From NCBI GenBank assembly GCA_007644065.1, contig VJWN01000005.1:1954735-2018734 (forward strand): a stretch of 64,000 nt of DNA, written 5' to 3'. This document shows, one piece after another, positions 46,351-57,231 of the stretch. Source of the stretch: Margaritispora aquatica. Its lineage: Eukaryota > Ascomycota > Leotiomycetes > Helotiales > Discinellaceae. The position numbers and the translations under genes are program-made. Each line of letters starts with the position of its first letter. Positions within the stretch are counted from its first letter, which is position 1. Under the pieces are notes generated by a model. That model did not search any database, had not been told where the DNA came from, and worked only from the letters and a program-made list of their open reading frames with translations.

Positions 46351-48235
46351 ATGGCGGACACAATAGAACCTACCAGCAGCCACAATACCGCCTCCAGTCA
46401 TGACGGACTGAAAACATCTAAGGACAACCAGCAGGACCTGCTTGTGCAGCAATTAGGTTATGCGCCTGAGTATCGACGTGCTTTCAAGAGCATCGGGATT
46501 ATTGGCCTGTCGCTGTCTTTAGCCTCGTAAGGCTTCTCCCCTGCACCTTTCTGGCCAGAAAAGAAGCTGACTGAACTCTATATAGACCAATGTCGGCTAT
46601 TTTCGTTGTTGCTTGGTATCAGGCTTACTATGCGGGATATTGGGGTTTCACTTGGTGAGTTGGTCATTGATGCGCGCTTCCATGTACCATTCGTATCACA
46701 ACACTTACAAAGTTCAGGGGCTGGATCGTACCCTGTTTGTTGATGTTTCCTACTGCGCTTGCATCAGCCGAACTTGCTTCATCAATGCCCGTGAATGGTG
46801 CATTCTACTGGTATAGCGGTGCCCTGGCAAGCCCCAAATATTCTCGCGTGGTGGCATTCATCGCAGGCTGGGTGAATACGTCCGCTCTTATCACCGCAGT
46901 CGCCAGCTTCGTGTATGCGCTTGCATCAAGTTTGGTTGCCGTTCTTGCGTTGCTTCTCCCTGATTTGGTTTTATCCTTGCCTCAGCAGCTTGGCGTCGCG
47001 TACGGTGTGACATTTATCTGGGCGGTGCTTTCTTTTGGAAAGGTTGAGCATCAGAATTGGATTTTCATTTGCACAGGCAAGTCCATCAACTGCTTCATAA
47101 AGCTAAAATACTGATAGTAAGCGCAGGTGCCATCACACTCACAACAAGTCTCCTATACACGATTGGTCTACCTGCGGCAGTGGGTGCACAAGGCCTTGGC
47201 TTTGCATCAGGTTCTGATCTCTTCGGAACGTTTACAAACATGTCAGACTGGCCTGCCGGTGTCGCGGTTCCATTCAGTTGGTTTTCTGTGCTATGGTCAG
47301 TGACAGGATGGCAATCTGCGGCATACGTAGCTGAAGAGACGCACGATGCAAGTCGTCAAGTTCCTAAAGCCATCATGAACTCATTCTACCTGATGTCTGG
47401 AATCGGTTTGGTTATTTGCATCGTTACCGCATCCTGCGTAACGGACATGGAGGCATTTGCTGATGACATCACGTAAGAACCCCCAGCTCATTGCTTCATG
47501 AACAAATACTTACATGCTGCTAGCGGATACCCAGTTTATACATTACTAAAGACTGCCTGGGGTACCAATCTGTCCTTCGCCTTTGCCTTCATCGTGTGGA
47601 TGACCGTACTCATTGGAGGTAGTGGAACCATGCTCACATCCTCTTCCCAGGTTGCCGCCTTTGCCCGTGATGGTGGACTTCCTTTCCCCCACATCTTTAC
47701 ATATATTCACCAGGCTTCTAACATTCCTATCTGGTCCGAATGTTTCCTGATTGTCGGCACCATGTTACTTTTATTGTTCAGTCTCTCAGCGGTTGCTTCC
47801 AACATCATCTACTCCTTGTCAGTGGTTTCTGGGCTCGTCACTTATTCTATTCCTATGGCCCTCCGTTGCTTCGCTGGCGACCGTTGGGTGCCGGGACCAT
47901 ATAGTCTTGGCCGCTGGAGTATTCCTATCCATGCTTTCTCGGTTGCAATCAATGCATACTTCTGTATCATCAACTGCTTCCCCGAGGCGCCTCAGGTAGA
48001 TGCAGCGACCTTTAACTGGAACTGGGTATTATCATTGGTAGTGGCGATTATTATCACTGGTGTATGGTTTGTGGTTAGAGATAATTTCCAAGGTTTGGAC
48101 TTGGAGGCACTACGCACAAGACAGCAAGAATACCAAAACGTTCTCCTTGGAATCGAGCCTGGGCGGAATGATGGCGACGTCCAACAGGTCATAGTTGATG
48201 GCGGTAAGGGTACCAAGGACAGAGCTCTTTCTTGA
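46351..48235 (+). CDS. GABA/choline-type amino acid permease
   Basis: Five exons, 46351-46526, 46586-46654, 46718-47076, 47127-47472 and 47524-48235, give 553 residues with about 12 membrane helices. The polar N-terminus ends in LGYAPEYRRAFKSIGIIGLS, then MSAIFVVAWYQAYYAG, the family's first two segments. ASAELASSMPVNGAFYWYS is the conserved loop of amino acid/choline transporters, and WQSAAYVAEETHDASRQVPKAI is its later signature. The family (APC superfamily) imports GABA, choline or other amino acids across the plasma membrane. Intron 3 needs a GC donor (GCAAGT at 47077) to keep the frame. It opens the catabolic block and carries a CCG-N-CGG site upstream, so it probably imports the compound that the following enzymes degrade. 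Confidence 0.92.
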
Positions 48236-48620
48236 AATCGGTGTTAAATATGGTGTTTAGAGTATCGCCTAGTGGGAGGACCATATAGGCTGAAGAACGT
48301 ATATTACTGTAATTAATTTAATATCCGCTATAATGCTGGTATGCAAAAGAGCGTCCACCCAACTTGAAGAAATTCATATCCTCTAGCATTTAATCTTACA
48401 TCGCTACACATAATTTTAATTGTCTTGCGATGGAACTCACAGCTTTTGTGTCGACCTTGCCGCTGAATAAAGTTTCGCAGTGAAGTTCGAGTCTCGACCT
48501 GTCCGACCTTGTCTTCCGCAAATGGAATGCAATGGGTAGTGCAGGCAAACTAGCACACTGATTCATGAGATAGTAGGGTAAACGTGATTTTAAGCTTACG
48601 AAAGATAGATACAGGATTGT
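48236..48620. other. Intergenic stretch between convergent genes
   Basis: The 3' flanks of the permease and the amidase relic. Nothing else is seen. Confidence 0.5.
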
Positions 48621-50540
48621 TCAAGAAGTAAAAACTATCCTATGCGCATCTACCGCTAATCTAGATATACAAATTGACCTTGTAATCTCCTCAGCAACGT
48701 GCTCTACTCCCTGATTGCCAGCTACATCATATGGTCTCGAGACCGTCAAACACCCTAGAACCTTTTCCTCCGTAAATCTTTGACCAAGAACCTGCATAGA
48801 TATTGGCGCATTTTCATACAGCTCAGGGGAATCTAAAGAAAGAGAAATAGTAATGAATCATCACGTCAGAATTATTATATGGTACAGTATGCGAGACGAA
48901 AGGGCGCAGCATGCACAGTGTTGCAAATGGACAGGAGGAGAATGCTTACAATTGTGCCAATTAGTCCTATCGTAGTCCGAAAGGGGTTTGAGCTGATCAT
49001 ACCCACTGACATGTGCAGGATCAAGTACAGGGTCTACAAATGATACGGGTATGGTAGCACAGGTCCAGTCCAAACAATTCGAAATAGCCTCGTAGAGAAA
49101 GTAACTCATGGTACCATGAGGTGGTGCAACGTGTGCTCCCGATGGTTGGATGAAGACGTCTACAGTTTTGCCGGTCGAGGTTGAACCAGCAGTGTCTCTC
49201 CATTGTCCAAGTATTTCTGCTGCCAAAAACGTATCACCTTCCCGAGAGCTTGAAACTCTTCGAGGGATCGCTTGTCGTCGTTTGTGGGATGAAGGATCTC
49301 CTTCAAGATCGGGCCCTCGACTTCGGTATTCTTTATCGCCTGCTCACCTCCAGAACAGAACAGCTCTACCATCGTCTCCTCATTCTGTCATCACCATCAA
49401 AGAAGTCAACGTCGATCACCTCGTGACCACTTTTACGCAGGGCTTCTCTTACTTCCCGCAAACCTCTTTGTATTGGTGGATGCGGCGTGGCAACTCCATC
49501 ATGTGATATGATGCCAAAACAGAGCTTCTCACCGCCGTCCCGTGATGTTCTCTTGTACTCGTTTTCATTCCATGGAATATTTACACAACTGCTGTCCCAC
49601 TCCCATGGATTGAGCGAGAGGACAGACTTGGCATAAAGCTCCAGTCCATCAATAAATCGGGAAAGCGGACCAGCCACGCCGTTAATGAATCTTATGGGAC
49701 CGGAGTACTTGGCGCTGTGAATTGGAAATCGACCAAAGGACGGACATAGGCTGTAGATACCATTGAAGTTGGCTGGCATCCATACAGAACCAGCAATATC
49801 AGACCCAATACTGAGAGCGCTGCCACCAAGGGCAACAAGAGATCCTTCACCACCAATTGATCCGCCTGCGGAAAGATCAGTGTTGTGTGGTGTAGAGGTG
49901 CGACCATAAAGATTGTTGACGCATTCGCCCGACATGAGTGATTGGGGAACGTTCGTTTTGCAGTAGAAGACTGCGCCAGCTTCATGATGTTTTGTGACCA
50001 GGTCGTCTGATTCTTCTAGTCTCCATTCTGCCCGAGACACAAAACCAATTATTGTGGAGATGCCGTTAACATTCATAACATCCTTCAAACTTATCGGAAT
50101 TCCGTGCAAAGGTCCCACTGTCTGTCCAGTCTTTGAGAAGTGAACATCGAGTTCTTGTGCACGTCGTAGACCACGGTCAAAAAACACTTCAGCAAAAGGG
50201 TTGGTGAGATGATGCGCAATGACAGCTCGACCAACGAAAGCATGAAAAACCTCCTCGGCACTCCATTCTCCAGAGGCGATGGTCTTGAGCAACTGACTTG
50301 GGAGAGACTCATGATGGCGATCTGTTGCAATGTAAGATCACCACATTGCAATGGCCAATTTTTGACATTTTTGGTTGTCTTTGGAGGTTTCGAGAGTGTT
50401 GATTTTGACAAAGCGAGTTTGGTCCAGACTCGGATAGCATCAGCACGTTCTTCGCGCTTCTTCGTAGCAATTCGCTGCCAAAGGGTGCAGTTCCATCTCC
50501 ATGTTTTGACATCACCCCGCCTGGCGCTTCTACTGCTGTT
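48621..50540 (-). pseudogene. Amidase-signature gene broken by several frame shifts
   Basis: An amidase can be followed from WQRIATKKREERADA (about 50.48 kb) to a final TGA at 48621. The signature region is intact: PLHGIPISLKDVMNV with the catalytic Lys, GGSIGGEG with the cis-Ser, and GSDIAGSVWMPA with the nucleophile Ser. The second Ser of the usual GGSSGG is Ile. Frame changes are needed near 50,295 (before LLKTIASGEW), between 49,385 and 49,370 (before MVELFCSGGEQ), and at the T5 run 49225-49229 (before ILGQWRDTAG). The last exon (from 48832) reads SPELYENAPISMQVLG after a 117-bp intron. Amidases split amides into acids and ammonia or amines. Three breaks make a real pseudogene more likely than errors. 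It stands head-to-head with the oxidoreductase at 51122. Confidence 0.75.
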
Positions 50541-51121
50541 GAAAGCATGATGCTGTGTATTGCGAGTACACAATACCAGATTTCGCGTGAATAGGCGTGT
50601 ACTTGGACTGGGACGATTGGCTGGGGCAGTCAAGGATCTTAAGCGGCCGTAGGGGAATATATTGTGTTGTTTGGGATGACCCAGCGGATTTCGAAGGCTC
50701 CTTATCCACATATCTCCGGATTGCCCAGTCTGAAACTCTTCAACAAAGTTCGGGAAGGTCGCAGGTCCCGGCTGGGTCAGTCACTTAATTAGCATGGAAA
50801 ATCTATGGATTCCCTGCCGTCAAGGTTCTGATTGCCGCTTGTCAATTCGCAAGATACGGGCAACGTGAAAAGATCCGTCGGATGAATTATACATGTGCGG
50901 TCTGTACATTGGTGTGCGGTGTGCTTTATTGCAGTTGTAGGGCGTGTTTTGCAACGGTGAAAGAGCGACATTAGTTGTCTGTACCCTTATGGTTCCTCCT
51001 GAGAATTCAATCTTGTCGATTCGTCCACTTGCTCACCGTACATATAATCAGATCTGAGAGGTTGACATATCTGGCTGTTGCTGCTACCACCATCTGTGGT
51101 CCACGTTGTTACGATACCAAC
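50541..51121. other. Divergent promoter of amidase relic and oxidoreductase
   Basis: No gene. It contains the CCGTCGG site listed separately and several further CGG triplets. Confidence 0.5.
50875..50881. promoter_or_regulatory. CCG-N-CGG site upstream of oxidoreductase 1
   Basis: CCGTCGG, 241 bp before the oxidoreductase ATG at 51122 and within the divergent promoter shared with the amidase relic. Same core as sites at 55112 and 61595. Confidence 0.45.
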
Positions 51122-52747
51122 ATGCCGTTTGACTTTGAGTCCCTGTCCAAGGAGGAGAAGGATGATATCCTCAATCCAGTCTGCCATAGAGATTCGGCCT
51201 ACGAGAATTCGGTGGAATGGCCAGTGGGCCAAGCGGTAGGTTTCCCATCCGAGTATCCCACGACAAGTCATTGGATCAAAGGTTTCCGATCGCCACTGGA
51301 CTATCATCGAACGACTCCAGAGGTACCTACTAGCTGCGACGTGCTTATTATTGGAACTGGCATAACTGGATGCTCCGTGGCCTATTACCTGACTAAAGAG
51401 AGACCCGACCTGAAAATCACCGTCGTTGATGCTCGGGGCTTTTGCTCTGGTGCCACGGGTCGTAATGGTGGCCACTGCTTTCGTCCTGAAGGTTTCGACA
51501 TGCGGAGTTCTGCGAAAGACAACGGCCTAGAGTTGACATTGGCAACAAGACGTGCCCACATCAAGATTCGTAATATCATGCAGGATGTCATTGCTGAGCA
51601 CGATATTGCTGAGAAAATTGACTGCAACTTTTCTGGCGGTGTGCATCTCTTCGTCTCCCAAGAGGAACGAGATGACCATATTAAGGATCTTGAGTTCTGC
51701 GAAGAGCTGGGCTTTGAACACGAAAGCATTGTTGTCAACGCCGAGGAAATGTCCAAGGTCAGTTCCCTGGGAGTTTACCATCCTTGGTATAGCAGTTTTT
51801 TGATGTTTTGTGTTTCTTAGATTCTAGAAGTTAGAAATGAATTTGGTGGACTCTTTACCAAGAAGTCAGGATCTTTTTGGCCTCGTAAATTTGTCGCTGC
51901 CATCATGGAAATTGCTATGGAACGCGGCAACATCAACTTACAGACCAACACATGTGTGACATCAATCGAAGCAAGTACTGAGACATCATCGAGATGGGTG
52001 GCAAACACAGCACGAGGTCAGATCCATGCAGGCCAAATGTAAGCTTCGCATCATTCTCTTCCAATTATACACTATATCTATCACAGAATCCATGCAACCA
52101 ATGCGTATGTTGGAGCTCTCCTGCCCGAGATCATGGGAACTGAGCAGGAGGTGGTTCCCATGCCTGATATGGTCGTCGCTGCACGCCCTTCACCGACAGC
52201 GAGCTCATCTGGTACCTGGCCAGTCAATATTCTCTCTAATTATGGTAACCACTGGCTGGTGCAGATGCCAAAAGAGCCACATACCACACAGGAAAATCTT
52301 GTAGTCTATGGGTTCTGCTCTGGCGCCGCTTCGACAAATGATGAGGTTCTTCTTGACAATGTCAACGATAGACTTGATCAGCAACGCAAGTACCTAGCCT
52401 ACAGCTTTCCTCAGAAGTTCTCCGTCGCAGATGATCAAGGCAGGATCCCACTCGACTCGATCGAAAGTGTCTGGACGGGGATCATTGGAATGACGCGTGA
52501 CGACAGTACCATGGTAGGCCCCGTCAAAGGTAAGGCCGGTCAATTCATGTGTGCTGGTTTTAATGGCCAAGGTATGGCAAGATGTTGGGGAAGCGGGCTC
52601 GTGTTAACTGATATGCTGCTTTGGGAAATGAGAGAAAGGAGGAAGGAGCCGTGGAAAGCAGCCGGGTGGTATCCTGCTGAATGGCTGAAGAATCTGGATC
52701 ATTTGCCAGATCAACTGCCAGAGACTCTTCCACACAGGCCTCTATAA
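51122..52747 (+). CDS. FAD-dependent oxidoreductase (DAO family), copy 1
   Basis: Three exons, 51122-51757, 51821-52038 and 52087-52747, give 504 residues. A 65-residue N-terminal arm leads to the dinucleotide-binding DVLIIGTGITGCSVAYYL (about 73-90). SGATGRNGGHCF is the FAD-contacting loop usual in DAO-type amine oxidases, IHATNAYVGALLPE is mid-protein, and VWTGIIGMTRDDSTMVGP and GFNGQGMARCWGSG form the C-terminal FAD domain. The family oxidises secondary or primary amines (sarcosine, amino acids, glutamyl-putrescine) to imines or aldehydes with production of H2O2. No peroxisomal SKL is present at the C-terminus. Copy 2 lies 0.5 kb away in the opposite direction and differs strongly, so these are divergent paralogues in one cluster. 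Confidence 0.9.
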
Positions 52748-53289
52748 GCTCAAATTAGAGGATCATTCTGAATGGCGCTCCTATTGGTAGCGGTAGGGGA
52801 AGGTAACCTAGGCCAGCTTTCAATGCCTCTGCAACTAATGCTAGTAGAATGATAAAATTTCAAAATGGCTTTCGACTTACGTGTCATGAACATTAAAAAA
52901 CCAAGATCAATGTGCCATGGCAGGTGAATTTAGGTGGAATAGTCGCTGTTTGCATGGTTGTCTAAATATCTCCATGTTCCGAATGCTGAGGATTGCACCG
53001 AAGATGGACTATCAGACAACGAATATCGTATATTCATGTTATTTATCCCACTTTTAATTTTTCAATGCTAGAACTCATGTTTGGAGGCAGCGGGATCGCT
53101 TCCTGATCAGATAATAGAGGAGTTTCAGATTTGAGAATTAAAATTGAAGCATTGCGGTAATATACATGTACTTCCATTCTTTTGTTTATGCTTGTTCGTG
53201 TTAAGCATGAATACTGCCTGATGAGTAGCTCAAACTACTCAGCGCTTAAGACGGGAAACTCTGTCGTCTGAGATCTTCCAATATTCAAA
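52748..53289. other. Intergenic stretch between convergent oxidoreductase genes
   Basis: The 3' flanks of two oppositely oriented genes. No further feature. Confidence 0.5.
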
Positions 53290-54903
53290 CTAAAGTCCAT
53301 GTTCTTTCATGTCAACAGGGTCCTTCATTCTCCGTTCAAGATCAAAGTACACTTCTGGAATCATATCATCGATAGTCTCGCCACAAATTACTCGACATAG
53401 GTTCTTGGCGGTTAGAAAAATGCGAGCCATACCTGTGAGAAGAAAATTAGCAATGGTCTGTTCGTGCGAAAACGGGAAAGATTTCGAGAATAGGGTTTGT
53501 GATTACCATGTCCATGAAATCCGGCTGCAATGAACTGCCCTTCCTTGCCTGGTAGCTCCCCGACGAACGGTAACGTATCCTTACTCAAGCCCATTATTCC
53601 TGACCACACTACAGTTGGCTCGGGCCCCTGATCATTGCCATCTTCCTCAGTCCAGCCCTCGAATCTTCGAGATGGGAAAGTGCGCACATAGTTCGCCACG
53701 TTCTCTTCAATCGTTGAATCATCACAGTTCCCAATGGGATCCATCATTTGTGCATTTGCAATATCTCCGCCGCCAATGATGAAGTGCTTTCCCGCATTTG
53801 GGCGCTGGATTATGTAATCAAAGTCCAGATCTGCGAGGACTGAGCCGGTATTTTGCCACGGCTTCTCTGAGTAAGCTTTTGTTGGGGAGATTGCGGCTAC
53901 ATGGCCCTTAAGAGGAATTACGCGGTCGCTGAGCTCTGGAAGTAGAGAAGAAATGTAACCGTTTGTAGCGTGTACAATGGTTTTCGCTTTGATACTCTGA
54001 TTCTTCGAGGTAGATACAGTCCAATTTCCTGAATCACTCTGTGTAATCTCTGTAACAGTAGTATTTGTATGCAGAGACAGCCCGAGACCCAAGGCGCGGG
54101 TAATAAGACCTATGGCAAGCTTATATGGCCATAAACTAGCTCCGTCGTAGCTGAAAGCACCATAACATTCAGGAACTCGAAACAACTGTTGCTAGTGTTA
54201 ACATATCGTACTTAAGCCCAAACTACTTTTAAGATATATTTCTGCTGACCTTCTTAGCTTCTTCGGCATCATGATTAATGATACCTTCAACATTGCCACC
54301 AGCTGCCTTGAAACCTTCATATGAGGCAACACCTTCCGCGTAGGAGGTAGGCGTTGAGTAAACATTCACAGTGCGACAAAGGACTAGATCAACTAGTTCG
54401 GCAAGATCGTTTTCCTGAATGAACTTGGCGGTCTCTCGGAGGTTAGCTGTCTCAAATTGGCACTGCTTAACGGCCATCTCGGTCCCATGGAACTTCTGAT
54501 ATTCAGTAAATCCATGATAGGCATCAGGCTTGATATGGCCACCTGAGATCTCGTCAGTTTCGAATTTTGGTGCCACGACGAGAATTGACATGATTCTTAC
54601 CGTTCCTGCCTGTAGCTCCACTGGCTGCTGAGCGCGCTTCGATCATGACCACCGAACGCTTAGGGCCTGGCCTGGAGAGTAAATCATGGGCAATTAGGGA
54701 CCCGGTGAGCCCTGAGCCAATAATGACGACATCAGCCTCGGTTGGGAATGTTTCACTGTAGTATAATGAGTTTCCGAGCTGAATTGAAATGTAAATGGAC
54801 AGAAAATTTACGAGTTATAGTTCTGGATAGGAGACTCTTGATCCTTGTGCCAAAAACTTTCTGTCGGGTTTGGTACCGGGTTGGTTGCACGGTATAACGC
54901 CAT
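53290..54903 (-). CDS. FAD-dependent oxidoreductase (DAO family), copy 2
   Basis: Five exons, 54903-54812, 54755-54601, 54542-54250, 54185-53507 and 53432-53290, give 453 residues. DVVIIGSGLTGSLIAHDL (about 38-55) is the Rossmann motif, and SGATGRNGGHIKPD the FAD loop. VHATNGYISSLLPEL and VVWSGIMGLSKDTLPFVGELPG follow, and GFHGHGMARIFLTAKNL closes the FAD domain. It is shorter than copy 1, mostly at the N-terminus. The fourth acceptor is a choice between TAG and CAACAG six bases later (both in frame, adding QQ), so alternative splicing is possible. It shares a 437-bp divergent promoter with the aldehyde dehydrogenase, a pairing that fits amine oxidation to an aldehyde followed by aldehyde oxidation. 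Confidence 0.9.
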
Positions 54904-55340
54904 TCTGCTGATGTGTATTACTGAAAAATGGCTCGGTGAAGCGGAAGTGTCCGTTGTGTCGCACTGTGCAGCGAAATGAGGATTATTGTTTCTGTTTGTA
55001 TACAGCCAGGTGTCATTGAATTGTACCACTTTTGTGTACATACCAGTTATGGCATGTCAAGATCGGGTTCGGCGCACGACGGAGGATTAATGACAACTGG
55101 GGATGAATATGCCGTCGGCCACTTCTGACTCGGCAATCGATCATGTGATAAAGCTGCAACCACTGACGCGCCCCGTTGAGATCCTCGCTAATATCTTAGT
55201 AAAAGTTTCATGTTATATAACCTACCATGATCTTGCTCAACTTATCTCCGCGTTTGATCAAAAGAGCAAGTCCACCTCTACACTTAACCTCTCTCATACC
55301 CTTATTTTTGTTCTGCACTTGAAAAATCTCATATCCAGAC
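54904..55340. promoter_or_regulatory. Bidirectional promoter, oxidoreductase 2 / aldehyde dehydrogenase
   Basis: 437 bp between two divergent start codons (54903 and 55341), with no gene inside. The CCGTCGG site sits almost exactly in the middle. Confidence 0.6.
55112..55118. promoter_or_regulatory. CCG-N-CGG site in the bidirectional promoter
   Basis: CCGTCGG, 209 bp from the oxidoreductase 2 ATG and 223 bp from the aldehyde dehydrogenase ATG. Same core as at 50875 and 61595. Confidence 0.45.
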
Positions 55341-56966
55341 ATGGCTACGATTGTTGAACTGACAGCGCCAAATGGTGTTGTTTACAAGCAACCCGTAGGA
55401 CTCTTCATAAACAATGAATTTGTTCAGTCTAGCGATGGTGCAACATTCCCTACAATTAATGCGAGGTAGATTTTGGCAACCATCTAACTTGATCTTTGGA
55501 AAGGAATTTTCTGACAGTTATCGGTGAACAGTAATGAAGAAGAAATCGCATTGGTACACTCTGCTTCTGAGAAAGATGTTGACACAGCTGTTGCTGCTGC
55601 TCGCAAAGCATTTGAAGACCCTTCATGGCGTGATATGGACCCCTCAGACCGTGGCCGATTACTCTTCAAGCTTGCGGATCTCGTAGAAGAGAACGCAAAA
55701 GTATTGGCGACAATCGAGACATGGGACTCGGGTGAGTAATTGGACGGCGGTCCCACCATACATGATAGTACTCACGCGATTTACCTAGGACATCCATGGG
55801 CAGATTCTTTTGAAGGCGATGTTCCCGAATTCGCGAGAACCATCCGTTATTATGGTGGTTTCGCTGACAAGATCCATGGAGAGACTGTTCCTGTTGGACC
55901 AACAAAGTTGGCATACACTGTCCGAGAACCATTAGGAGTTTGTGGCCAGATCATCCCATGGAATTATCCACTCGGAATGGCTTGCTGGAAGCTTGGGCCG
56001 GCTCTTGCTGCTGGAAATACGATTATCCTGAAGCCTGCTGAGCAAACTCCTTTATCAATTCTTTTTATCGCTTCTTTGATAGTGGAAGCGAGTTTCCCTC
56101 CAGGAGTTGTCAATATTATCAATGGTCCTGGAGCTGTGACCGGAGCTGCCATCGCCGGTCACCCTGGTATCGACAAAGTGGCTTTCACCGGATCAACCGG
56201 TACTGCGAAAATAATTATGAAGCTAGCAGCAAACAACTTGAAAAACATCACTCTGGAAACAGGTGGCAAATCACCCTTAGTTGTATTTGCTGATGCAGAT
56301 CTGGAACAAGCAGCGAAGTGGGCCGTTATTGGCATTATGTCTAACGCTGGTCAGATCTGCACTGCTACATCTCGGCTTCTCATTGAATCTAGTATTCACG
56401 ACAAGTTTACAGAAGCTTTCAAGGCTGAAATTGCATCCATGTCGGTCATTGGCGATCCATTTGACGAAGAAACTTCTCAAGGCCCCCAAATCAGCAAAGC
56501 ACAATATGATCGCATCCTCTCTTACATCGATTCCGCAAATACAGAGGGCGCAACTCTGCTTTGCGGAGGTAAGCCGACTGATATTGGCACTGGAAAAGGT
56601 TACTTTATCGCGCCTACGGTCTTTACTAACGTACAATCATCTATGACAGTATATCGTGAAGAGATCTTCGGTCCCTTCGCAGTGGTTTCAACATTCACCA
56701 GTGATGAGGAAGCATTGAAGATGGCCAACGACAGTACGTATGGTTTGGGTGCCGCAGTTTTTACTAGAGACATTGAACGTGCGTACAAATTTGCAAACAA
56801 GGTTGAGTCAGGAATGGTATGGATTAACTCGAGTAACGATGCGGATTACAGGGTTCCATTCGGTGGTGTAAAGCAAAGTGGTATTGGTAGGGAGTGTGGG
56901 GAAGCTGGACTGAGCGCATACAGCAACGTCAAGTCTATATATGTGAACTTAGGTAGTCGGATATAA
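55341..56966 (+). CDS. NAD(P)-dependent aldehyde dehydrogenase
   Basis: Three exons, 55341-55465, 55532-55731 and 55789-56966, give 500 residues, the normal size for the family. Signatures in order: [30 protein letters not shown] (coenzyme-binding), LETGGKSP with the general-base Glu (about 267), [11 protein letters not shown] with the catalytic Cys (about 300), EEIFGPF and [13 protein letters not shown]. It is cytosolic; no targeting signal is seen. The family oxidises aliphatic or amino-aldehydes to acids. Next to two amine-oxidising flavoenzymes and an aminotransferase it most likely handles an amino-aldehyde. The last residues (NLGSRI) are not a peroxisomal signal. Introns are GT..AG (66 and 57 bp). 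Confidence 0.95.
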
Positions 56967-57231
56967 AGATAGGCATGATATGACAATGAAAGGAAAGTAA
57001 AATCCACGCAATATAATATGAGCATCTTTTGAGACTATCGGTCGTCGCTCTGAGACTACAACAGTTGAAGTGAGATCTAGAGTCGAACTGAACTTGTGAG
57101 TGCTTCTTGGAAGTTGGCAACCCGTAAACGCCTTTTCGAAATTCTATACTGAAAGACATACTTCTCAAATCATACAGAGCCTGATTGACCATTATTACTC
57201 TCAAAAATGAAGTTCTACATAATACTAATAC

